A stretch of 64,000 bases of DNA from Marsupella aquatica (Eukaryota > Marchantiophyta): the NCBI GenBank assembly GCA_973895155.1, contig OZ316895.1, positions 13,640,001 to 13,704,000 on the forward strand. Direction: 5' to 3'. Position numbers and translations under genes: made by a program. The notes under the pieces are model-generated. The model did no database searches and was not told where the DNA came from. It saw only the letters and a program-made list of their open reading frames with translations. This document shows positions 1-8,816 of the stretch, piece after piece (within the stretch, counting starts at the first letter, position 1; each line of letters begins with the position of its first letter).

Positions 1-533
1 TTCTCCTTGAACCGAAGTTGTCCCAACTTCAGCACTGCTAGTTCTGAAGTTCCAATGGGTCGAAACTCCTTAACAAAGAGTGTTTTGAAGATATCCCAGA
101 TGACTTGATCTTCCACATCTAATGCTCTGTACCAAGGCCTAGCCTCACCCTTGAACAGGCCGGGAAGAATCTGCATCTTGATGGCCGATTCTCCATTTGC
201 TGCAGCGGTTCCCTCGAAATCATCCAACCATTCGTCCGGATCCTCATCTCCTCTCCCATGAAATGCCTTGTAATGTATGCGCGACCGCTGGCTCAATCTG
301 GTCCCTGGCCTCTCGTCTGGCCGTGCCTCTGGTTCCCCCATGTCGGTTGGAGACTCACTTCTCCTTACCGACTCTTCTTCTGGTATGTCTTCTTCGACGC
401 CACTTCCAGTTTCGGAGCTACCAGCTCTTTCTGCCCCTCTCAGTCGCTGTGTATCATGCCACCCGGCGAGCTGCTGCAGTCGAGCTCTCTCCCGTTGAAT
501 CACTCTTTCTTCCCTCGGCGTAAGGTCAGTCAT
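1..533 (-). CDS. Retrotransposon gag protein, N-terminal part (cut by window edge)
   Basis: An open frame starts at ATG 533-531 and continues for 177 codons without a stop to the left edge. The first 80 residues are charged and rich in Arg and Glu. After them comes a typical capsid-like gag segment: a motif HYKAFHGRGDEDPDEWLDDF, then KMQILPGLFKGEARPWY and IWDIFKTLFVKEF. The hydrophobic and Trp spacing is that of the Retrotrans_gag family of plant Ty3/gypsy and related elements. Gag forms the particle that packages the element RNA. The start sits 48 bases downstream of the primer-binding-like site, as expected for a gag start. No nucleic-acid-binding zinc knuckle is seen; it would lie further left. 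No frameshift is seen in this part, so the element may be younger than its neighbours. Confidence 0.8.
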   Translation of the reverse strand, partial: MTDLTPREERVIQRERARLQQLAGWHDTQRLRGAERAGSSETGSGVEEDIPEEESVRRSESPTDMGEPEARPDERPGTRLSQRSRIHYKAFHGRGDEDPDEWLDDFEGTAAANGESAIKMQILPGLFKGEARPWYRALDVEDQVIWDIFKTLFVKEFRPIGTSELAVLKLGQLRFKE

Positions 534-580
534 TACCTACGCTTCCGTTCTAACTTCATATCTCACGGCTTAAGAAATGC

Positions 581-598
581 CCCCTCCATCTAGCGCCA
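581..598 (-). other. Candidate primer-binding site
   Basis: On the minus strand the LTR end ...CACCACA is followed by TTTT and then TGGCGCTAGATGGAGGGG. A TGG start directly after the LTR, just upstream of gag, is the usual position for the tRNA primer site. TGGCGC-type sites occur in plant Ty3/gypsy elements. The exact tRNA was not identified. Confidence 0.5.
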
Positions 599-1523
599 AA
601 AATGTGGTGCGTCCCATGGCTCCCTAAACCCAAGAAACCCCCCAGCTCAAGCCGATTCCCGCAGGTTTCGTGCTTGGCGAGGCCGTTTCCGCGGCTTAGC
701 GGCATGGGACGCTGCTAACCTTCTACTACTACTATTAACATTTTACACACATATACTGGACAGATCCTTCATCGGGTCATGAGATACGTAGCCGGCCTAA
801 TATAGGCCTTCCCCTGTCTTCCCCTGTCTTCCCCTCCGTCTTGTTAGGTATGTTTGGATTCCGCCGCCGGAATGATCCCCAATAGGCTTGGTTAAGCCGC
901 TAAGACCTCTCTTAGCTCGACACATCCAACTCTCACTCCCCTGCTTACTTTCCTTCCTTCTGTTGATGTGGGCACTCTTCACACAAGTTAATGCGACACA
1001 CAAATAGCAAAATGACTCATTCTGACTGAGTCATACCATGCACTTGCCATACAAACAGTACATCTCATACACAAGTTCTGCGAACTAAGCCGTGAGGCCA
1101 ACTCTATTCAGCTCTTAGGCATGAGGAAACATGAATATACACAAGGGTCACTGTATGACTAACCGAGAGCTTCTCGTACTACTTGATCCCAGCCCGGCTG
1201 GTGCAAACTAAAAACTTGCTAAAGAAGAGGCCCTGAGCTCCCCGCTGCCCAGGTACTTATCCTGGTAGTGGATCCGCCATTCTTTGCATCGTAAGCCTAA
1301 TCTACTTAACAGTAATCTACTTGCCCGAATCTACCTACGTACAGCAAGGCAGGAGCACAAGTGTTGCTCCTACCAGTGGGACCGCAATCCCACTAAGCTA
1401 AGTGTCAGGGCCGCTCCTGGTTCTGATCCTAATCCTAAACGTGGAGATCCGCGCCCGCCCTGCCCACTCACGCCTCCTCCCTCCACGTCCGCCCTCCCTA
1501 AAAGGAACGGCGCCCTTGCACCG

Positions 1524-4500
1524 TCACGACACCGGTGGTGGATCCTTAATGGACGCCCCCAACGCTTCCTCCTCAGCCACTGCCGTAGGCTCATTCCCTG
1601 ATAGATTACCTGCCCTTGACTGAGTCAACTCTCCATCGGCCTGACTGGGTCCACCATCGGCGTCAGCATCGGCTCGAGAATCGGTTACGGCCTCAGCCTC
1701 GGCTACGGTCTCCCCGGCCTGCTCAAGAGGCGGATCTGGAATACTGGCCTCCTTACTGAGTAGTTCGGCTTGGGCCGCACCATCCCTACCTGTGATCATA
1801 GCGGGATCTATTGCCGTATTCATGTCGGAGGATGGTGCTGGTTCTACCTCTTTGGTCACCACGGCTTGTGGAGTCGGATTACTCCTTGACCCTGAAGGTT
1901 TCCGCTTTTTCTTCTTTTCTGGTTCGGCAGCTGGTCCCTTCCCCTTCCCACTTACCTCCGGCACTGGTGCAGTTGGCACGGCTTTTTCTTCGGCCAGTAC
2001 CACTCCTGGTAACTTGGTTGCCCCAATTGGAGTTGGGCCTGATGAAGACAAGCACCTAAATATTGCGGCTTGTTTCTTCAGCCGCTCCGTTTGGTTGTCG
2101 GCCCGCCGCTGGAGGTTCTCCATCTTCCTCGTGATTTCCTCCAACTCCTCTTGGGTCTCATCCAGGTCCTTGCGTGCCTCCTCTAGTTCCTTCTGGGCTT
2201 CCTCCCGTTCTTGTTTCAAGGTAGTCCTCTCCTCCTGGGTTGCTTTTAGCTCCTTGTCGAGCTCTGCAATGATGACAGACTCCATCTGGTTCATCTTGGC
2301 GTAAGTCTGTTCGAGCATCTCGTCCTTCTCCCTTAGGTCGGCCTTGAAGCTGGCCGTCAGGGACGCAAGCTCCTGCTGCAGCGCCATAATCCCTTGATAG
2401 GATTTCCCTAACTCGGCCTCCTTCTGCTCAAGGGCTCCGCGGATTTTCTCGAGCTCCCCTTTCAACGCCCATTCCTTTCTTTGGGTCTCCGCCATGGCCC
2501 GGCTGTTGGCTGTTATGTGGGCCTCCTCTGTATTCTTCAGCTCTTGCTTCCACTTCTCCCTCTCTTTGATCGTGTCGGCCAACTCTTCCTGCGTCTGAGT
2601 CAGTTTATCCTTGATATTCTGATTATCAGCCTGCGCGGTGTCCAACTGCCCCTGCATGATGTTCAGCTCATGTCGTTTAATCCGCAGTTCATCTTGGGCT
2701 TTCTTGGCCGCCCTTAGATCTTCAATCTCGGCTTCCATCCTCCTAAGCCGCCGAATGACCTCGTCCTTCTTGCTTCTCTCTAAAGCCACCGCTTCTTCTA
2801 ATTGGTGCTTCTCCAACTGCTCCCTATGGAAAAAGGGTCCTACTTCCAACTCCTCTCCAAAGATGCCGAGCGCAAGTTCCCCACACATCTCACCATACTC
2901 CATGGCTCTATTCTTAGCGTAGGTGGAGTAAGTAGAAGTGATCGGCATCGCCCATCGCGGCCTCTGCTCCCAAGCCGTCCTACGGATCTCTTCAATCGTG
3001 GCTAGAGGTTTGCTTCCTTTTTTGGCTAGCCGCCTGATGTCCTCCGGCCAATCTCCTCCTGGTAAATCCTTTTCCTTAGCCAGGGCGGCCTCCTCCTCCT
3101 GCTTGATTCGCTCCTGAAATTCCTGCACCATCTGTTTTATGCCGTCGAAGCTCGGGGGAGCAACATCTGGTGGGGGAGACTCAGGGCTACTCTGCTGGTT
3201 GGGGTCCCCTCGCACTACCCTTGGAAGTGTGGGGACAAACCGGCCACAGGTCCTTACTCCTGGAACATGATGGTCCGACCCATAGCCGGAATTATCATGG
3301 CTGCAGTCCTCCACTGTCTCCTCTACCTCTTGGACGTCCGGCTTCTCCCTCTCCTCTTCGTCGGTAGGAGCTTCAGGCAATTCTGCCTCAGATTCGGAGC
3401 TTGAGGTTCCTACGTACATTCGAACACCTGGCTTGGATTCCGGCCTGATTCTCTCCTTGTCTCCAGCAAAGGGGTTTTCTCTTGTGAGCCGGTATAGGCC
3501 TACCTCTGTAGTAGTGTCCTGCATTGTTGCCGTTGCCGTTGTTGTTGCCGATGCCGATTTCTTTTCTTTCTCCAGTAGTTTCAGCAGACTCTGCATGCCT
3601 GGTTGCTGCATCGGCAAGTCTTCCTTCCTGGGCCTAAACACCTGCTCGATCGTAGGACTAACAGGTGGTTGAGGCTTCTCAGCCAACGGCCTCGGCGTTG
3701 GAGCTTCCTCGGGTGCCCTTACCTGCAGGGGAAGTACCGGGGCAAAAGTCTGACCTCTGGCATACCGGCACAACAGCGGCATGTGATAGCCCAGCCGCGA
3801 CACGCTCCCCATGCCGATTACCTGCTGCTCCTCCTTTAAGATCTTCTTCAATTGGTTGAGGAGGTACCCGTTGTAGTCCCGGCTTGGGTCTGGCCTTTCT
3901 GCCAGATAGACCTGTGCCTTGCCGATCTCTGCCCTCGGCAAGTTACAATGCATGGTCACCCGCAAGAAGTCGATCATCTCTCCTATGTGCGGGTTGGTGC
4001 AGGTGTTCCGGAAGAAGCCATTCTTCGTTGATGGCCCGGGGAACGACCGGAACTCCTTGTCAGGCAAGGTCTTCCTGGTATCAACTTTGGTCTTATTGCC
4101 TATCGGCAGGCCAAACACTTCGGCAATTACCTTGGGAGTAAGATAGAAATCCTTCCCATATATCCTCGTGCAATTGGTCTCGGGTTCCCATGACCCCACG
4201 AATTCTAATAGGTCTGACTCCGGTACCTCCGGCTTCAGCCATGGTAATCTTACAAAGGCCTCCAAGCCGGATCCGGCCATGAAGCCTTGGTATCTCTTGG
4301 TCTGCATGGCCGTAAAGCATGCATCCTCCTCCCGTGCAAAATGTAGTTGCACCTCCACCGGTAGGGTTGCCGCCCAGCCTTTCCAGGTGTCATCCCTGGT
4401 TGGAATGGCCTTGATGGGATCGACCTCCTCCTCTTCGGCTTCTCCCTGCCTCCTGCTCTGCTGCTCGGCTGGCTTCTTTGGTGCCGCCGACCTCGTTCTT

Positions 4501-4898
4501 TTTGCCGGGGTGGCTTCATCGTTGACGGCTCCCTTCCTCTTCATCTCTGCTGCCGTGGAGGTTTCTCCTAGCACCGTTGCCTGGGTCCACCTTTCCGTGC
4601 TACCCTTTAATTCCCAGTGTATGTCGTTGCAGTTCTTGATGGCCTCTCGGATGCCGACGACGCTGTCTTTGCAAAACAGAAGATCGTCGAGTTGATTGGA
4701 AGTAGGCGTCCACAGGAACTCGTCCTTGATGAGTTCGCCTCCTAAGAAAGTCGTCTTCTGTAGCTCCCACAATCGAGCGAGCTCCTGCCGTTCTCGAGCT
4801 GCCCTTTCTGATTCCTCATCCTCGTAAGTCTTGATGTACTCAGTTGCCCGTTCGAACAGGCATCCCCAGAAATGTGCCGCTTGATTGACGTTGCTCAT
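1524..4898 (-). CDS. 1124-residue retroelement-associated protein with long coiled coil
   Basis: An uninterrupted ATG-started ORF of 1124 codons. Residues 1-160 are charged, with basic clusters near 120-142. Residues about 210-380 form a globular-looking block with motifs KDFYLTPKVIAEVFGLPIG and DYNGYLLNQLKKILKEEQQ. These recall the N-terminal domain of the putative plant transposon proteins found beside plant retroelements; this is a resemblance only. Residues 390-590 are Pro/Glu-rich and acidic, 690-945 form a long heptad-rich coiled coil, and 990-1005 hold a basic nuclear-localisation-like run (KKKKRKP). The tail is acidic and Ala-rich. No RT, integrase or protease motif is present. The full-length frame amid decayed elements suggests recent origin or selection. 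It lies in what may be an LTR, so it could be transcribed from the LTR promoter. The function is unknown. Confidence 0.7.
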   Translation of the reverse strand: MSNVNQAAHFWGCLFERATEYIKTYEDEESERAARERQELARLWELQKTTFLGGELIKDEFLWTPTSNQLDDLLFCKDSVVGIREAIKNCNDIHWELKGSTERWTQATVLGETSTAAEMKRKGAVNDEATPAKRTRSAAPKKPAEQQSRRQGEAEEEEVDPIKAIPTRDDTWKGWAATLPVEVQLHFAREEDACFTAMQTKRYQGFMAGSGLEAFVRLPWLKPEVPESDLLEFVGSWEPETNCTRIYGKDFYLTPKVIAEVFGLPIGNKTKVDTRKTLPDKEFRSFPGPSTKNGFFRNTCTNPHIGEMIDFLRVTMHCNLPRAEIGKAQVYLAERPDPSRDYNGYLLNQLKKILKEEQQVIGMGSVSRLGYHMPLLCRYARGQTFAPVLPLQVRAPEEAPTPRPLAEKPQPPVSPTIEQVFRPRKEDLPMQQPGMQSLLKLLEKEKKSASATTTATATMQDTTTEVGLYRLTRENPFAGDKERIRPESKPGVRMYVGTSSSESEAELPEAPTDEEEREKPDVQEVEETVEDCSHDNSGYGSDHHVPGVRTCGRFVPTLPRVVRGDPNQQSSPESPPPDVAPPSFDGIKQMVQEFQERIKQEEEAALAKEKDLPGGDWPEDIRRLAKKGSKPLATIEEIRRTAWEQRPRWAMPITSTYSTYAKNRAMEYGEMCGELALGIFGEELEVGPFFHREQLEKHQLEEAVALERSKKDEVIRRLRRMEAEIEDLRAAKKAQDELRIKRHELNIMQGQLDTAQADNQNIKDKLTQTQEELADTIKEREKWKQELKNTEEAHITANSRAMAETQRKEWALKGELEKIRGALEQKEAELGKSYQGIMALQQELASLTASFKADLREKDEMLEQTYAKMNQMESVIIAELDKELKATQEERTTLKQEREEAQKELEEARKDLDETQEELEEITRKMENLQRRADNQTERLKKQAAIFRCLSSSGPTPIGATKLPGVVLAEEKAVPTAPVPEVSGKGKGPAAEPEKKKKRKPSGSRSNPTPQAVVTKEVEPAPSSDMNTAIDPAMITGRDGAAQAELLSKEASIPDPPLEQAGETVAEAEAVTDSRADADADGGPSQADGELTQSRAGNLSGNEPTAVAEEEALGASIKDPPPVS

Positions 4899-5170
4899 AC
4901 CCTCCTTAGGTCGATTGTCGGTATCTACTCTCTCCCCGAGTGCTTGCCTAAGCAGCTGACAGTAGTTGGCCTCCCGTAGTCGTCTGCCTAGTTCGTGCTA
5001 GCAAATGAGCCACCATCTCCTGCAAGCGCTCCTTACCCCTCCCCTCTGCCGGTCCTTCTTCCCGTTGATCCTTCCTAGCCGCCGACGCTTAACGCGCCCT
5101 AACCCTAATCGGGTTTTCACCCTCAGCCTTACCTCCGGCCTCTGCCCGGGTTCCATGGTTGCCCCTAATT

Positions 5171-5177
5171 GTTTATA
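5171..5177 (-). promoter_or_regulatory. Candidate TATA box of the long LTR
   Basis: The minus strand reads AAAATATAAACAATTAG across this point. This TATA-like stretch is about 275 bases upstream of the ATG at 4898 and about 95 bases inside the right LTR end, a plausible U3 promoter position. No transcript start can be read from the sequence. Confidence 0.3.
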
Positions 5178-5281
5178 TTTTCCTTGTTTTGTCCCTATAC
5201 TAAGGTGTTCCTAGGGTGCCTTCCTGCTTTACCCACTTAACCGGCCGAGTGATTCCTGTCTAGGCATCACAGCGGCGCTAG

Positions 5282-7523
5282 ATTCTTGGTCAAGCAATGG
5301 ACCTGAATTGTTTGACTTGGATTATCAGCTTGGGAGTAGCTGAACAGTTGTGGATGCGCTCTGCTGGAATTACTGATTGTCCCTTGGTGAGCTTGCGGTC
5401 CACTGAGACAGTATTGACCACAGCTGGGGGCGAGCAGACAGTCCATGGACCTATGGCAGGATTGGCCAAGGCTGGACAGATTGTTGAGCAGGAAGGGACT
5501 GCTCAATCTACTGCTAAATAGCAATCATCGACTATCTCTTCTACCCTACAAAGAGATATTAGGGATTTGGTGGAGAGTTGGGAACCACAGCTTGGCCCTA
5601 AGTTGACAGGGAAGGAGAAACGTCGCATGCATCGATTCTTGAAGAGTTACTGGAATTGTTTTGCATTTAGCATGAAAGATTTGGGGACATTAAAGGGTCC
5701 TGGTATTCAGATTGAATTGGCTAGTGATGCGTCAATCTTTCGTAGGCCATACCATTACAGTGACATGGAGAGAGCTCTGATTCAAAGCAGAACTCAAGAT
5801 TTGTTGGAGGCTGGATTGGTGGAGATTTCATATGGGGAGTATGCATCTACCACAGTGATGCCAGCCAAGAAGGATGTGCATGGCAATTACATAGATAGGC
5901 GCATGTGTGGTGATTACAGACCCATTAATCGCCAGATAAAATCTGATAGATATGCTATGCCCACACCTGAGGAGATCTTTGATGCTGTGGGCATGCAAAG
6001 GTTTTCAGTTCATTGGATCTGAGGGCAGGGTACCATCAGCTTCCAATTAGGCATGCTGACAGGTCCAAGATAGCATTCTGGGGGATTGATTCTTTATGGC
6101 AAAGATCGTTTGTATCAATGGTTATTCTTACCATTTGGGTTGAAGAATGCACCAGCTGAGTTCTAGAGAGTCATGGATCGAATCCTTGCAGGTTTGGATT
6201 TTGTCAGATGTTATATTGATGATATTTTGGTCTATTCTTCTACTGTGGAAGAACATCAACAGCACTTGCAGATTGTGTTGGAGAGATTGAGAGCACATGG
6301 GTTGAAGCTCCATCCTAGCAAGTGTAAGTTCTTCCAAGACCAGATTGAGTATTTGGGCCACACTATATACCCAGGGGGATTGGGTGTACAACAGACTAAA
6401 GTGGAGGCCATTACACAGATTCCTTGTCCTACTGAGGAGTAGAGTTCGTGCATTCTTGGGATTGGCAAGCTACTACAGGAGGTATGTTAAAGGATTTAGC
6501 CAGCTTGCTAAACCTTTGACCATACTCACTAAGTTGGATCAGGAATGGATTTGGGGTGATGACCAGGAGCATGCCTTTCAGGAGTTGAAGCAAAGGTTGG
6601 CATCATCCCCTATTTTGAGAAGACCCATTTCAGGCACACCATTTTAGCTACACATTGATTGGAGTGGAGTAGGACTTGGAGCAATGCTGACTCAGAAAGA
6701 TGATGAAGGGCATGAGTTTGTTGTGGCATATGCCAGTAGATCAAACAATTCAGCAGAGGCTAAGTATAGCTCTTATGAGGGAGAGTGTTTGGCAGAAGTG
6801 TGGGCTGTGGCACACTTCCGCTGTTACTTGTTTGGTAATCCCTTCACTTTGATCACTTATCATCAGCCTTTCAAGTGGTTAATGGAGTCTGACAAGCTTA
6901 CGGGGAAGCTTGCAAGATGGGCATTGTTGTTATAGGAATATAATTTCCAGGTTGTACATAGACCTAGAAAGGTGAACTTGGATGCAGATGGGTTGAGCCG
7001 CAACCCATGTACCAGTCAGTAGGATGAGACTGGAGCCAGATGGCATGATGAGTCAGATAAGGAGATGGTGCCAGGATGACATGCATCTGCCTTTCTTTGT
7101 TGGGTGCCAGCATACAGTGGATCTGTGGACTCTATCTCATTGGATGGAGTGGATGATGAGTCTTCAGATGTGGATGTTGGTGAGGTAACTTCTGGACAAC
7201 AAGATATTCACAATGATGTGAGAGTGTTGGAATATCTACACAATGGTTCTATTGTTGGCAGTGTTGATGCCAAAGAACATGACAGGGTTCTGCAAAGAGC
7301 CAAGAGATTTCGATGGGAAGGAAACCATCTTCTGAGAGTACTGCATGATGGCAGGGTGTTGGTGGTACCAAAACCATCACAACGAGTACATTTGGTGCGA
7401 CATGTGCACGAGGAGTTGGGTCACTTTGGTGTGAAGCGCACTTACAGCTTGCTACAGACAGTATTGGTGGCGTGGTATGCACACTCATGTCTAGTAGTTG
7501 ATAGCAAAGTGTGTGGTATGTGA
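5282..7523 (+). pseudogene. Gypsy pol remnant: reverse transcriptase and RNase H
   Basis: Conceptual translation in shifting frames gives a gypsy RT: the block MPAKKDVHGNYIDRRMCGDY at about 5860-5920, the FLPFGLKNAPAEF block near 6125-6165, and the catalytic motif YIDD at 6212-6223. The RNase H follows, with FLGLASYYRRYVKGF near 6455, an acidic LHIDWSGVGLGAML segment near 6650, YASRSNNSAEAKYSSYEGE near 6730 and the HRPRKVNLDADGLSRNP end near 6965-7005. The HxxxxH half of the integrase zinc domain lies near 7402-7430. Frames change near 6022, 6430 and 7500. In-frame stops occur at 5518, 6166, 6646, 6934 and 7019. RT copies element RNA into DNA and RNase H removes the RNA strand, but this copy cannot make the whole protein. 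Confidence 0.9.
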
Positions 7524-8643
7524 TAGAGTGAGAGCATCATTTAATGCTCCCACTCCCCAGTTGCACCCGTTGCCGATCATGGGTTTGGGATATCGTTGGA
7601 GTTTGGATTTTGCTGGTCCATTACCTCTTACCCAACGTCATAATCGGTATGTTTTGGTCATGGTGGAGCACTTCTCCAAGTGGATTGAGCTAGTGGCGTT
7701 GCCCGATAAAGCTAGTGGAGGAGTTGCTGCTACATTTTTGGATCGTGTACTCAATCATTTTGGAGCACCAACTGAGATGTTGACTGATCAGGGAATTGAG
7801 TTCCGTGGAGAGTTTGAGAGTTTGTGTGAACAAGCTCTGATTGATCATCGTACTACCTCTCGTGATCATCCTGAGGCAGATGGATTAGCTGAGAGAGTTG
7901 TGCAAACTGTGAAGAGAGGATTGCGTAAGTATGGCTTGCAGGTTGATCATCTGGGAGATTGGGATCTCCAGCTACCTTGGTTAGCTATGGGCTACCGTTT
8001 CAATCGGCAAGCATCACTTGCATCCTTCTCACCTTACTTTTTGCTCTATGGTAGAGAGCCAAATTTGCCAGCAGCTATTCGTCGTGATGCTGCACCAGTT
8101 GTGAACTTGGATGATCCTGATGTTTGGATCAAGGCGTGTTCAGAGAGAGCACGGGTATTTCAGAGAGTGATGCCCATGGCTTTTGACAGCCTTGCCATTG
8201 CCCAACATCGTGATACTTTGAGGTATGCCACTATTTGTGGAGGAGGTTACCGTGCAAGTATTCGACGATTTCATCCTGGTGATTATGTTTATTTGCAGCA
8301 GACAGCACCCACAACACTTGATGTGACCGCAGGTCGGACAATCTTACGTGTGCGTGAAGTGTTGCCTTCTGGTGTCCTGATGTTGGAGGGACGCGATGGT
8401 ATGGTTTGGAAGGATCATGTGCGCAACTGTGCACCATGTCACCTTCCCAACATTGATGGTACAGTAGATCCAAGTTTGGCACATGTTTGTGCTGGCTTGA
8501 AATGTATGTTGTGTGGATCTACTCAGGGAGCAGCTACTATGTTGATTTGTGATAAATGTTCTAGAGGATGGCACATGTCATGTTTGACACCACCATTGCA
8601 GGTGATTCCTAGTGGATCATGGTTGTGTCCTCAGTGTCGGTGA
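7498..8643 (+). CDS. Ty3/gypsy integrase with C-terminal PHD finger
   Basis: Open for 381 codons; the true N-terminus is lost to the frameshift near 7500. It begins with CVVC, the second half of the HHCC zinc domain. The integrase core follows with catalytic Asp at 7606-7608 (SLDFAGP), Asp at 7786-7788 (TDQG) and Glu at 7891-7893 (GLAERV). The second Asp and the Glu are 34 residues apart, one fewer than the usual 35. A PGDYVYL segment near 8275 and LRVREVLPSGVL near 8345 match the SH3-like end of gypsy integrases. The last 45 residues (8503-8637) form a C4HC3 PHD finger: CMLC, CDKC, WHMSC, LTPPL, then WLCPQC. All eight zinc ligands are present. A PHD finger reads histone tails, so here it may guide integration to chromatin. 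Chromoviruses carry a chromodomain at this position. Confidence 0.88.
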   Translation: MIAKCVVCDRVRASFNAPTPQLHPLPIMGLGYRWSLDFAGPLPLTQRHNRYVLVMVEHFSKWIELVALPDKASGGVAATFLDRVLNHFGAPTEMLTDQGIEFRGEFESLCEQALIDHRTTSRDHPEADGLAERVVQTVKRGLRKYGLQVDHLGDWDLQLPWLAMGYRFNRQASLASFSPYFLLYGREPNLPAAIRRDAAPVVNLDDPDVWIKACSERARVFQRVMPMAFDSLAIAQHRDTLRYATICGGGYRASIRRFHPGDYVYLQQTAPTTLDVTAGRTILRVREVLPSGVLMLEGRDGMVWKDHVRNCAPCHLPNIDGTVDPSLAHVCAGLKCMLCGSTQGAATMLICDKCSRGWHMSCLTPPLQVIPSGSWLCPQCR

Positions 8644-8805
8644 AGCCGACTAATTATCATGTGTTCTCTTGGCAGATATGGATTGCAGATAGGTGATCGA
8701 TGGGGCTCACTTGCACCCGGCCTCCTGATCTTCACACCTGAAAAGGTGTATATCAACCTTGTAGAACTCATGACTAGCTAGAGTTAGGGGACCTTACTCC
8801 CAGCT

Positions 8806-8815
8806 AGGGGGGCGA
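8806..8815 (+). other. Polypurine tract of the gypsy element
   Basis: AGGGGGGCGA lies one base before the LTR start TGTGGGTTTT at 8817. A purine run just upstream of the 3' LTR primes plus-strand DNA synthesis, and its position fits well. Confidence 0.6.
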
Positions 8816-8816
8816 T

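Larger units (their letters stand above)
1..5271 (-). mobile_element. Partial LTR retroelement with long LTR, - strand
   Basis: Read on the minus strand, this stretch gives LTR-like DNA (5271 down to 603), a primer-binding-like site (598 to 581), a short leader and a gag ORF (533 to 1) that leaves the window. That is the normal order of the 5' end of an LTR retrotransposon. The right boundary is inferred from the end CATCACA at 5265-5271, which pairs with TGTGGTG at 603-609, and from the fact that a + strand gypsy element is interrupted there in its coding region. The pol genes and the second LTR would lie left of the window, so LTR identity and the target duplication cannot be checked. The gag type suggests Ty3/gypsy. 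Confidence 0.6.
603..5271 (-). repeat. Candidate 4.67-kb LTR containing an ORF
   Basis: The left end TGTGGTG (603-609) and right end CATCACA (5265-5271) form near-perfect short terminal inverted repeats beginning TG and ending CA, as LTRs do. The left end abuts the primer-binding-like site and the right end abuts the interrupted gypsy coding region. At 4669 bp this would be a very long LTR, with a 1124-codon ORF inside. The alternative is a short LTR of 603 to about 1470, ending ..CCCACTCA and followed by a pyrimidine run (1471-1486) that would be the polypurine tract of a separate upstream element. The second LTR is outside the window, so this cannot be settled here. A small CTTCCCCTGT tandem repeat lies at 809-838. 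Confidence 0.45.

Noticed and set aside
5096-5112. Telomere-like CCCTAACCCTAA
   Set aside because: Only two imperfect units, inside the LTR-like region. Plant telomere repeats are CCCTAAA and occur in long arrays.
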